DNA of 64,000 nucleotides from Panorpa germanica. Its lineage: Eukaryota; Arthropoda; Insecta; Mecoptera; Panorpidae. Below are positions 20,998 through 31,139 of the stretch, piece by piece; position 1 is the first letter of the stretch; every line of letters starts with the position of its first letter. The notes beneath the pieces were generated by a model. That model worked only from the letters and a program-made list of their open reading frames with translations. It searched no databases and had not been told where the DNA came from. Location: assembly GCA_963678705.1 (NCBI GenBank), contig OY783203.1, forward strand, positions 26,890,535-26,954,534, given 5' to 3'. The translations under genes and the position numbers were made by a program.

Positions 20998-22484
20998 TTA
21001 TTCTTTAGTAAATATACTTGTGCATATCTTGAATAGTGGTCAATTATGGTTAGCATTGGAAATTTGTCAAATTCGAATGTATCGACACTTACTGCTTTGA
21101 ATGGATACATTTCGTTATCTGTTATAGTCATAGGGTATATTCTATTTTTTCGATCTATTTTCGATTGATTACATATTATGCATTTGTTTATTTCTTTAGC
21201 AACATCTTTATGAAGTCCTTTCCATTTAGCTTGGTTTAGGATTCTTCTTTGTGTTTCCGTGATTCCTTTATGTACACTAGTTGTTCCATAATGTGCCTCT
21301 TTAATTATTTTTATTCTTTCTTTAGGATCATCTATGTATTTTATTAAATTCGTACAAATCGTGATTTTAAATCTTTTTTGTAACTTGTTTAAGATATGAT
21401 TTGTTAAAATATCTTTATTAATATAATACCGTATTCCAGTATTTAGGTATTTGTTAATATCTGTTTTATTTATTATATGAAATGTTTGATTTCTTATTTT
21501 TATTTTTAATGGTAGGTTCCTAGTAAAAATGTCATTCTCTGTTAATTCTGTTATAGAGAGTAACTTTTCTTGTTGTTTCCTTGTTAATAACAATTTTTTG
21601 TTATCTTTTTCATCATTTATTAAGATTATGATGTCTTTATGATCTGGATAGTATAATGATAAGTCTGTAACTTTTTCATAATCTTCACTATCTGTTTCTT
21701 CTGTTATTATTGATTTTCCATTAAATGAATCTTCTGAGTCCGATGATGAAACACTTTCTTCTGTTGAATTTTCTGTTTCTTCAATTTCATCTGGATTTTC
21801 AATATATTTCATAATATTATTACAGCAAGTTATTTTAAACTTTTTCCGTAGTTTATTTAGTTCTTCTTTAGTTAATGCATTTTTGTTAATAAAGTATTGT
21901 ATATTAGGTTCTAATATACTTATTAATTTTTCTTTTAATATTAAAGTAAATATTTGATTTCCAACTTTTAGTTTTAATGGTTCACTATTTACTCTTTGAA
22001 GTATTTCTTCTTCTGTCATTTTTATTTTATTTAATAAAAATTGTTTTTGTTTATTAGTTAACTGAATATAATTATCAAATTCATTCTTTATTATATTAAT
22101 TATTATGTTTTTATGTTTTAAATGAAATAAATAATCATTAGTTTCTGTTAGATAACTCAATTCTTTTTCGAGTTTAGGAATGTTTTCTTCTTTTGATGTA
22201 TTATCAGGTATTATACATACTTTAATAATTATGTCAGAAAATCTAAATATGTAATTTATCATTTTCTTTACTTTTTCCCAATCTAACTTATCTAATCCGC
22301 ATCCTATTTTTGGTATCCGTAGAGTATTTATTTCGTTATATTTTAAAATTAATTTTAGATTTATTAGCGTATCGTATAAATCTTTATATGTTGGTTTATC
22401 ATAATAATTATTTTTTGTTACCATGTGGAATATTTTTTTATTGTTATAGTTAGAAGTTATTACAAATGCTATTTTTAAATTCAT
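20871..22484 (-). CDS. pol: pol part 2: macrodomain C-half, duplicated module, truncated integrase
   Basis: 537 codons in a different frame from pol part 1, overlapping it by at least 35 nt. Residues 1-92 form the C-terminal part of a TARG1-like macrodomain (KPTYKDL, RIPKIGCGLDKLDWEKV). Residues about 115-233 and 272-389 are two diverged copies of one module, separated by an acidic Ser/Glu linker (about 234-270). An HHCC integrase zinc finger follows (H398, H405, C435, C438), then the first catalytic aspartate (D468 in SVDTFEF). After about residue 497 the similarity stops and the frame ends in sequence that is env in another frame. The second Asp and the Glu of the DDE triad are therefore absent. 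Integrase activity cannot be expected from this copy. Confidence 0.85.
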   Translation of the reverse strand: MNLKIAFVITSNYNNKKIFHMVTKNNYYDKPTYKDLYDTLINLKLILKYNEINTLRIPKIGCGLDKLDWEKVKKMINYIFRFSDIIIKVCIIPDNTSKEENIPKLEKELSYLTETNDYLFHLKHKNIIINIIKNEFDNYIQLTNKQKQFLLNKIKMTEEEILQRVNSEPLKLKVGNQIFTLILKEKLISILEPNIQYFINKNALTKEELNKLRKKFKITCCNNIMKYIENPDEIEETENSTEESVSSSDSEDSFNGKSIITEETDSEDYEKVTDLSLYYPDHKDIIILINDEKDNKKLLLTRKQQEKLLSITELTENDIFTRNLPLKIKIRNQTFHIINKTDINKYLNTGIRYYINKDILTNHILNKLQKRFKITICTNLIKYIDDPKERIKIIKEAHYGTTSVHKGITETQRRILNQAKWKGLHKDVAKEINKCIICNQSKIDRKNRIYPMTITDNEMYPFKAVSVDTFEFDKFPMLTIIDHYSRYAQVYLLKNKEPKQILQERKELWNSYPQHGNGYLAHQMLKTQNTLKVILTN

Positions 22485-24926
22485 TTCTTTTAATACTTTC
22501 GTAATTATTTATTTTTCTTTTTATTTGCAGTGCAACTCCTTTATTCATATGAGCATCTGCTGATATACAATGAGCTATGTTGTCATTTATTGCGAACAAG
22601 TCTTCATGTATTTCTTGTGTATTACTTCTATTTATATTTATTTCTTTTTCATATTTTTCATATTCTTCATAGGTCACATCTGTTTTTTGAGACTCTATGT
22701 TAAAAACTTCCATTTCTTTTTGGATATCAATTACATTTTGAGAGAATTTCTTATTTTTATTTTCCTCTTGATATTCTAATGTATTGATTTTTATTCTGGA
22801 TAAGGCATCAGCATTTTTATTTTGTTTTCCACTTTTGTGCTGAATAGTATAGTCATATTCTTCTAATTTTAACCTCCATCTAGCTAATTTTGAGCCTGGA
22901 TCTTTAATTGAAAATAACCATATAAGGGGTTTATGATCCGTTATAATAGTGAATTTCCTTCCATAGAGGTATGGTCTAAAATGTTTACATGACCACACTA
23001 TTGCTAGTAGTTCTTTTTCAATCGTTGAATACCTTGTTTCAGTTTCGTTTAATGTTCGACTAGCATAAGCTATGGGTTTTCCATCTTGAGATAGTATACT
23101 TCCTATAGCGTAATTGCTTGCATCGGTCGTTAACTCAAATTTCTTTTCAAAATTAGGATATTGTAGAATAGGCTTGGTTATTAATTTTTCTTTCATTATT
23201 TCAAAAGATTTCTTACATTGTTCTCCGAAAATGAATTCTTGATCTTTTTTCAATAATGTAGTTAAGGGTTTAGCTATTTTTGCATAGTCCTTTATAAATT
23301 TTCTATAATAGCCTGTCAATCCTAAAAATGCTTTTATTTGTTTACAGTTTTTCGGTTCAGGAAAATTTTTTACTACGTTAATTTTTTCTGGGTTTGGCTT
23401 GACTCCATCTTTTGTTACGATATGTCCCAAGTAAGAGACTTCTTTTCTTAAAAATTCACATTTGTCAGGTTGGATCTTGAAATTATAATTTCTAAGATTC
23501 TCAAATATCATTCTGACTCTATTAATGTGTTCTTGAAGAGTGGATGAATATATTATAATGTCATCCATATAGACAGTACATATTTCTCCTTGTAGTCCGG
23601 TCATGATATTATCCATAACTCGTTGGAAAGTGCATGGAGCATTTTTCAAACCGAATGGCATGCGTACATATTCGTATTTTCCATTTTCTACTGAGAAAGC
23701 AGTTTTTGGAATGTCCTCTTCATTCATTTCCACTTGATAAAATCCCGAGGCTAAATCTAATACTGTAAAATATTGACAATTGCCTAGCTTGTCTAACAAA
23801 TCTTCTATATTTGGTAGCGGATATTTATCGTCTACTGTAACATCATTTAATTTTCGGTAGTCAATAACCATTCTCCATTTTTGTTCTCCTGAGGCATCCT
23901 TTTTCTTAGGGACTACCCATACCGGTGAAGACCATGGACTATATGAAGGTCTTATTATTTTTTGTTCAAGCATATTTTGTATTTGTTTTTTCACTTCAGA
24001 TTTGTGAATTATTGGATATCTATACGTCTTTGCTTGAATTGGTTTATTATTTTGTGTATCAATAGAATGTTTTATTTGATTGTTGAATGTCAATTTATCA
24101 TTTTCTAAAAGAAATATGTCATGAAATTCGCTGCATAGTTTTTCAATTTCATTTCTTTCTTCAGTATTTAAATGATTAGTCCGTAAAGTTGACATTACTT
24201 TTTCAATCCTATCATCAGGATTTCCATGATGATTATTCTTTTTTATTTTAGTACTATTTTTATTTATTTGATGTACTTGTGCGATGTCTTCTAAGATCAT
24301 CTGTTTTTCATTTATTTGAACAATTTGTTCTTTATTTGATGTATTTTCTATTGATGTTATTATTTGATTATTTTTTATTGCGACTAGAGAGTCAGGGATT
24401 TTTATATTTTTATTTATTATAATCTTGTTTAATAATTGTTTATTATTATTTTGATTATTTATATTTAATTTAATTAATTTTACTGTATTCGCAGGTATTT
24501 TGATTATATTCGTATTATTAGAAGTTGTTTTTGTAGTATTACTTCTCAAACGAAAGTTTATAAAGTTTGTTTCCAATATCTGATCGTGATAATTTATTTT
24601 ACAATTAAATTTTTCCAAAAAATCGTTTCCTAAAATAGCATCAAAATCTATATTTAGATCCGCGATAAATAATTTATGTAGTTGTCCACAAATATTTATA
24701 TAAACAAAAGAATCTAATGTTATACATTCTTTGGTTATACCAGATATTGTCAATCTTTCTTTATGTATTTCTATATTTTTTGGTAAAGCATGTGGTTGTA
24801 TAGTACTGATAGCAGCTCCACAATCTATTAAATACCTGTATTTTGTTTTTTTATCTAGTATATATTTTAATGAATGGTTATTATCTTCATTAATTAAAAT
24901 AGGTATATTGATTAAATTTTCATTTT
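22450..24926 (-). CDS. pol: pol part 1: protease, reverse transcriptase, RNase H, macrodomain N-half
   Basis: The frame is -1 relative to gag and is open upstream into the last 25 or more gag codons, so a gag-pol frameshift is expected; a GAAAAAC word at 24972-24966 (element strand) is a weak candidate slip site. Domains in order: retroviral-type aspartic protease with IDCGAA (Asp codon 24825-24823; Cys replaces the usual Ser/Thr); reverse transcriptase with VLDLASGFYQ and the YMDD box; RNase H with TDASNYAIG, STIEKELLA and TDHKPL; then a spacer; and the start of a macrodomain (DLFAINDNIAHCISADAHMNKG, about 22600-22540). The stop at 22450 cuts this domain, which continues in the next frame. 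By domain order it belongs to the gypsy group with env (17.6/297/gypsy type). Confidence 0.9.
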
Positions 24927-25958
24927 TTAATCCTCTTCTTGCTCGTAGTCTGATGGAACGTCTTCGTTTTTCCGAGGCGTCGCGCTCCTTGACGGCTCGC
25001 TTTCGAAGTTTAAATGACTTAACTTTTTATATTTATTTGAAGTGTTTGGATTATTCACTTCTTGTTTTATGTATGGTTTTTCATACTGTTTGTTTCTTTC
25101 TGAAACATATTGATTTGGAAATGTTTTGTATGGTTTTTCATACTGTTTGTTTCTTTCAGAAACGTATTGATTCGGAAATGTTCTATATTTTTCAGGTTCT
25201 TCTTTGACCTGTTTATTATTGTTGTAGTTATTATAGGAAAATTTATTTTTTTCTCTATTTCTTAGTCTACAATCTTTTGTTTTATGATTTTGTCTGTGAC
25301 AAATACCACATTTTTCCGATTTTGAGAGTACTTCATAATTTTCATGTCTTAGATTTCCTTTTCTTTCCTTATTGAAACTTTGAAGATATTGTATATTTTC
25401 TTCTTCAATAATGAATCGTTCTAGTTGATCTAAATCTTTAGGTCTTTGTGCTCTTATTATAGATCCTAGTGGTTCTCGAAGTCCCGCTAGTGCCGTTTTT
25501 AACGCTAGTCTTTCGTTGGAATCATTAATTGCATATATTATTGGTTCAGTATAACACACATCCGTTTGTAGTTTGGATCTAAGTCTAGCCAATACTTTCT
25601 CAATTTTGCTAAGGAATTGATGAGGGTTTTCATTAGTTAGTTGCGTTAATCCAGTTAAATCTCGAATAAGTCCTTCTGTATCTCTAAGATCACCGAATCT
25701 TGAAGTTAATGCATCTTTTATTTCCTCCCAACTTTTCAATCCTCTGCATGAAATATGTTGTAGGGCTTTTCCTTTTATTTTGGACAATATTAAATATAGG
25801 AAATTGGTGTTATAATCTGATGGTAATTGCTTTTTTACGTGTTCTATCGCAGTAATAAAATTCGCAAGTAATGCTTGATCTCCGTCGAACTCTGGTATTA
25901 GATCTTTATAATCTTTAAAGGACAAGGGTTGGACGTATGGTACTTCGGAAGTTGACAT
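24927..25958 (-). CDS. gag: gag polyprotein
   Basis: 343 aa from the ATG at 25958; upstream TTG codons are ignored. It has a capsid-like region of helical, retrotransposon-Gag type (FDGDQALLANFITAIEHVK, SWEEIKDALTSRFGD, NPHQFLSKIE). A single CCHC zinc knuckle follows (C217, C220, H225, C230). Near the C-terminus a 20-residue unit (TFPNQYVSERNKQYEKPYK-like) is repeated twice in tandem. The tail is acidic and overlaps pol. Confidence 0.92.
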   Translation of the reverse strand: MSTSEVPYVQPLSFKDYKDLIPEFDGDQALLANFITAIEHVKKQLPSDYNTNFLYLILSKIKGKALQHISCRGLKSWEEIKDALTSRFGDLRDTEGLIRDLTGLTQLTNENPHQFLSKIEKVLARLRSKLQTDVCYTEPIIYAINDSNERLALKTALAGLREPLGSIIRAQRPKDLDQLERFIIEEENIQYLQSFNKERKGNLRHENYEVLSKSEKCGICHRQNHKTKDCRLRNREKNKFSYNNYNNNKQVKEEPEKYRTFPNQYVSERNKQYEKPYKTFPNQYVSERNKQYEKPYIKQEVNNPNTSNKYKKLSHLNFESEPSRSATPRKNEDVPSDYEQEED

Positions 25959-26526
25959 TTTTATATTTTGGTTTTTACGGAAGTAAGACAAGGATTTTCT
26001 TTTTTATATATTGCTAGTGGTTTTAGAATATATGTAAAGTTTTGTACTCACAGTATTAAGAATTTTTGAATCATCGCCTGAGTCTGGGTACGTGCCTGTG
26101 CTGATTGAGTGTTGTCTTCTTTTTCAAGAAAAATCTGCTTTGAAGATCTTGGAAAGGGGCCGCAAGTCCTCTTGAGAAATTTTCCACTTAGTTTCAACAA
26201 ACAATTTAACAGTAATATTATACAATATAGTTTTGGAAAGGGGCCGCAAAACTATAAGTATTTATTTTATTATTTTATTTTATTTTATTTTAGTAACTTT
26301 TATTACTTTTAGTAATTTTTATTATTGTTACTTTTATTATTATTATTACTTTAGTAATTTATTTTATGGATCACCTCCTATTACTTTTTGTAATTAATAA
26401 TTTTTTTCGTCACTTTTTCTTTATTTTCACTTTTTCACGAGAGTTCTTTTTACAGTTTAAGTGTTTAAAAACACACAACAATGTTTCTTTTACACAAAAC
26501 TATTGTTTACCGTAAATCCTACAGGA

Positions 26527-26537
26527 CGACTGCGCCA
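26527..26537 (-). other. Primer-binding site (serine tRNA-like)
   Basis: On the element's strand, TGGCGCAGTCG begins two bases after the 5' LTR. From memory this is complementary to the 3' end of insect serine tRNA and is the primer type of 17.6/297-group elements. The match ends after 11 bases, but a TAGG continues five bases further on, as if a small insertion split the site. Confidence 0.7.
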
Positions 26538-26539
26538 AA

Positions 26540-27058
26540 TGTTATATTCGCAATGTTGGTTGTTTAATAAAAACTACCAAAATGCGCCAAATGTTATGAT
26601 CGAGACCGAGTTATTTAACGTATTGATCACAATATTTTATAACATTAAATTTATATTGATGTTGGAAGCGAAGCTCTCTTAAGTGATTTAATACTTATTT
26701 AATTAATAACAACAATGTGTATTAATAGTTAACTTTATTATAACTTTTTAAGTATTTAAAATGACAATTATTACTGGTTTGCTACAGGTTTATTCTATGT
26801 ACTATTACAATGACTTTCAGGCTATTTGATGGTCGTCTAATGATCGACTTATGATTAATGATGATTAATTTTATATTTTGTAAGATTATATATATATAGG
26901 TTACAACTGTTTACTATTTAATATCATGCGATTAATATAAGTATAAACAATAATATGCAGTTTCTGGTAGTAAACATGTGTCAGCGTTTTTGGATCTTGG
27001 TGCCGTGTGACTATGAGTCATCTATTACGCATCGGGTGGCTGGTATTTGGATATAACA
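26540..27058 (-). repeat. 5' LTR
   Basis: 519 bp, apparently identical to 18892-19410. It would contain the element promoter. The internal 15-base word matching its own boundary with the primer site is at 26583-26597. Confidence 0.93.
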
Positions 27059-27062
27059 AACG

Positions 27063-28526
27063 TTTAATAATATTTACTTATTTATATAGTTACTTATTCA
27101 AATGATAAATATCTAATGTTATAAGCATTTGGAAATATTTGTTTATTCATGATTATTTCATGAATTCATCGTTTATTTCATGATTTTTCTTTACATTTGA
27201 TTTATTTTTCTTTCCTAATACAATAGTAATCGAAAGGTGTTGTATGTATCCAGGTATCTCTCAATTCCATTTTATTTTTTCTTTGCATAGGTAGTCTTAC
27301 TTTAACCTCATGCATTGGAATGCTTTTTAATAGCAATGGATAAATGGATAAAAGAGGATCCAGTTATCAATTACGAAAATTAACATAACAGTTTAAAAAA
27401 TGTAAACAATTTATCAAAAGTAATTTATGTAATATTATGTTTTTCATAGATTTATGATGATTCATTGATGGTGTAAGTTAGGTTGCATATCATCAAGGCG
27501 AAATTACAATCATATACAATTTACATTTTAATGTGTTATGGCACTGCATATTACACACTTCTTTGAAATAATAACAAATTATTATTAACTTGCTATAATT
27601 TTTACTAAATATAACTATATCTAAATTAAGTAAATACGCCAGGAAATGGGTCTCTACACATTATTATAATTATTGTATCCTAAGATATAACCCTATTTGA
27701 TTATTTAAATTAAATCTTTACACATGAAAACTACTGTTGGGCGATTATAATTACATTTATTTGAATCTTCAATGATTATATTACTGCAGCTAGTTGCACA
27801 AACGTTTACATACTTATTCTCCTATTATATGTTAGATGGCACTAATTTGTTCTCTTGGATTAAGTATTTATTTTTGGAAGATTTCGTTTAAGCGAAACTA
27901 ACCTTGACTTGCCTTGAGTAACGTGTAAAAGAGCAGGTTAATATTATCGGCTTTTATTTGAAACAATTCAGGTATTTAATAATTAGTAATTTTTAAGCTA
28001 TTATTAGTACTGTTAAGTATATGGGCCATATCATTGTATGACAGATTGTGAAACATTGCAGCGTGAGATGTATTTAAATAATATCCTAATAGATGATGAA
28101 ATGATCTAGGTGTTGACAATATGTATTTTATAACACAAAATATTAATTAAGAACAATATAGTACAAATGGCATGTAGCATGTCGTGCTGTTTTATTTACA
28201 ATGTAAAGGATATTACTTTATTCAGTTGAATATTTAAGTTTTACAAATGTTGTTCTGATATAACCTCAAAGTATAAAGGCAATAAATAATAAATTCTTAA
28301 GTTTAATATAACGAAACCTAATTCTTATCAAAACCATGTTGATAAATATACTTCCACATTAATTAGTAATACATTATAACATAATTATCATCATATATTA
28401 TCATGTTGAGAATATATCTAAAAGGACTATCTGTTCCACTGATCAATAATTAAAGATTATGTCCTTAGTAATTATTGCACAATATGTTTGAAATATTCTT
28501 CTTTATACCGTTTAGGAATTGTAAAC
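27063..28526. other. AspRS upstream region
   Basis: AT-rich, no coding exon. A TTTAG acceptor-like site at 28510-28514, 12 bases before the AspRS ATG, suggests that a 5' untranslated exon lies somewhere in this stretch. Confidence 0.4.
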
Positions 28527-30969
28527 ATGGTTGTTGAAAATACAAAACCAGAGGGAGAGAATCCCGAACAATCTAAAAAGGCCGCAAAGAAGTTAGCTAA
28601 GGAAGCGGAAAAAGCGAAAAAGGTAAAACCAGGCTATTATATTGAGAGTTTATTACTAGACACCTATGGATGGCAACGAGCATTTGTTTTATTTTTAGAA
28701 AGCCGAACACAAGGCTGCTGCAGGAACAAAAACTGATCAACCAGTAGAAGAGAGTGTGGACTATTCTGCTACCAAATATGGACAGCTCAAATTGATACAA
28801 GTACGTTCAGATTATAACTAATAACTATGAATTTATATGTTTGTCTCATTAACAAAATAAATTATTTTTATTTAAGTCTTCTGGTGATAATCTGGATAGG
28901 GTGTTTACAGAAGTTAAATCGCTGGAACTATCTTTGTCGGAAAAGACTGTGTGGGTTCGCGGTCGTGTTCACACGTCACGAGCAAAGGGCAAACAATGCT
29001 TCCTAGTTATTAGACAGCAGGCTTACAGCGTTCAGTGCTTAATTGCCGTTAATGCTGATATTTCAAAACAAATGGTTAAATTCACTAGCAAGTTGGTAGC
29101 AAACAAATATTTTTTACTTAAAATAGAAAGTACTGTTTATAATTCAATCTTTATTTTGCAGTATTACAAAAGAGAGCATTGTTGATCTCGAAGCTAAAGT
29201 AGTAACTGTTCCCCAGAAAGTAGAGAGTTGTACACAGCAATTAGTTGAACTATCTGTTATTCAAATATATGTTGTTTCTGCAGCGAAATCTCCACTGCCA
29301 TTACAAATTGAAGATGCGAGTCGTCCAGAGAAAAGTGATGTAAAGCTTTTACACAAACGTTTCCACATTTTAGTGTTTCTTATTCTTTTTTTTAATTAAA
29401 GTATATTTATTTTTGTCATTTAGGACCCCGATGCTATAAACATCCGAGTAAATCAGGATACCAGGCTCGACAACAGAGTAATGGATCTTCGGACTCCTGC
29501 AAATCAGGCTATCTTTAGACTTGAAGCAGGAGTATGTAAGCTCTTCCGAGATATACTTACCGAAAAAGGTAAACTTATATTACTAGTTATAAACATTATT
29601 AGTGTAAGTCATTAAATTCATTTCATTTCCTATATTTCCATTCAAGGATTTGTGGAAATACATACCCCGAAAATTATCCCTGCTGCCAGTGAAGGAGGTG
29701 CTAATGTCTTTACTGTAAGCTATTTTAAAGGGTCTGCTTACTTAGCACAAAGTCCCCAATTATATAAGCAAATGGCAATCGCGGCAGACTTTGATAAGGT
29801 ATTTTTATGAGGATGAGGAACTGATGTATGTTATATTGTAATTTGTCAATTACAAATAATGTAAATAATTTACTTGAAACTGGTCAGGTGTTTACTGTAG
29901 GAGCCGTTTTCCGAGCTGAAGATTCAAACACTCATCGGCATTTAACAGAGTTTGTTGGTCTTGATTTAGAAATGTCTTTCAAATATCATTATCACGAGGT
30001 TGTTAATACCATTGGAGATACTTTTACAAGCATGTTCCGAAGTCTGCGTGATTTGTAAGTAGATATAACAATAGGATCATGTTCGTGACATACGTAACGT
30101 CGTAAAAATCTTCATATTTTGCTGTTCTGTTTTCAGATACGCTGATGAAATTGCAGCAGTTGGTCAACAATTTGCAGTAGAACCTTTTAAGTTTTTGGAT
30201 CCTCCCCTAAAATTGGAATTTTCCCAAGGAATAAAAATGCTACGTGATGCAGGTATAAAATAATTATTTCAAACTATTTTGATAAATTTGAACAATAGCC
30301 TTACAGTAGTTTACTGAAAAATCTTACTCTTAATCTTAATAAAAATATTATGATTAAAGATTATTAATGTTCATTTATTTTACAGGTGTGACTGTTGGTG
30401 ACGAAGATGATCTTTCTACCCCTGATGAAAAACTGTTAGGACGTCTTGTTAAAGCAAAATATGACACTGATTTTTATATCTTGGATAAATATCCATTGGC
30501 CGTTCGTCCATTCTACACTATGCCTGATCCATCCAATCCAGTAAGAAGTGTACTAATTTATTACATTTTATGTAATAATATTTGTTTAGACTAATCTTTT
30601 GTTGTAGAAATTATCGAACTCTTATGATATGTTCATGCGTGGCGAGGAAATCCTTTCTGGAGCTCAAAGAATTCACGATCCAGACTTTTTAACGGAAAGG
30701 TCTAAGCATCATGGAATAGGTATGTGTCTAACTAAAAATGCATACATGTATAAGCTGAAGAAGTAATTATATTTTCATACTATTTAAACTACACATGCTT
30801 TTCAGACGTCTCAAAAATCGCTGCGTATATTGATGCGTTTAGATATGGATGTCCACCACATGCTGGAGGTGGTATTGGAATGGAAAGAGTTGTTATGTTG
30901 TACTTGGGCTTGGATAACATTAGAAAGACGTCAATGTTCCCCCGTGATCCAAAACGAATTACTCCTTAA
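28527..30969 (+). CDS. AspRS: Aspartyl-tRNA synthetase, cytoplasmic
   Basis: A class IIb synthetase that charges tRNA-Asp with aspartate. Eleven exons: 28527-28622, 28699-28800, 28877-29091, 29162-29339, 29424-29568, 29647-29798, 29888-30054, 30137-30252, 30386-30540, 30608-30719 and 30806-30969; 1602 nt, 533 aa, all phases consistent. A Lys-rich N-terminal extension ([16 protein letters not shown]) precedes the OB-fold anticodon domain ([20 protein letters not shown]). The catalytic core has motif 1 ([10 protein letters not shown]), motif 2 ([19 protein letters not shown]) and motif 3 ([16 protein letters not shown]), and the protein ends [10 protein letters not shown] as in animal AspRS. 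The donor of exon 3 (GTTGGT) is weak but is the only one that preserves the conserved NITKESIVD reading. AATAAA at 31134 probably ends the transcript. Confidence 0.97.
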
Positions 30970-31133
30970 TGGTGCTTGCATTATTGTATATTGAAAATGA
31001 CATGTCAAAAAAGTCATGCAATGAAATAATACATTTTCCTACATTTAAGATTTGTTGTTTCAATTAATTAGTGGTTCTCCAAAGTATGTGCGAGTGTGTT
31101 ATCCTGAAAGAGGCATTACAGCAACCTGTATTT

Positions 31134-31139
31134 AATAAA
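31134..31139 (+). terminator. Polyadenylation signal of AspRS
   Basis: AATAAA 165 bases after the stop codon; the first canonical hexamer downstream. Confidence 0.5.

Larger units (their letters stand above)
18892..27058 (-). mobile_element. Ty3/gypsy LTR retrotransposon, errantivirus type, internally deleted
   Basis: An 8167-bp element on the minus strand between Amt and AspRS. LTRs at 26540-27058 (5') and 18892-19410 (3') are both 519 bp and I see no difference between them. Flanks show a 4-bp duplication AACG (18888-18891, 27059-27062). Order: 5' LTR, primer site, gag, pol (protease, reverse transcriptase, RNase H, macrodomain, duplicated module, truncated integrase), env remnant, polypurine tract, 3' LTR. 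LTR identity suggests a young insertion, yet pol has a frame break and a deletion joins integrase to env. It therefore looks unable to move on its own; it could have been copied in trans or damaged after insertion. Confidence 0.95.

Noticed and set aside
22570..22779. Plus-strand hydrophobic frame inside the retrotransposon
   Set aside because: It is the antisense of Lys/Asn/Glu-rich pol coding sequence; Phe/Ile-rich antisense frames are expected there.
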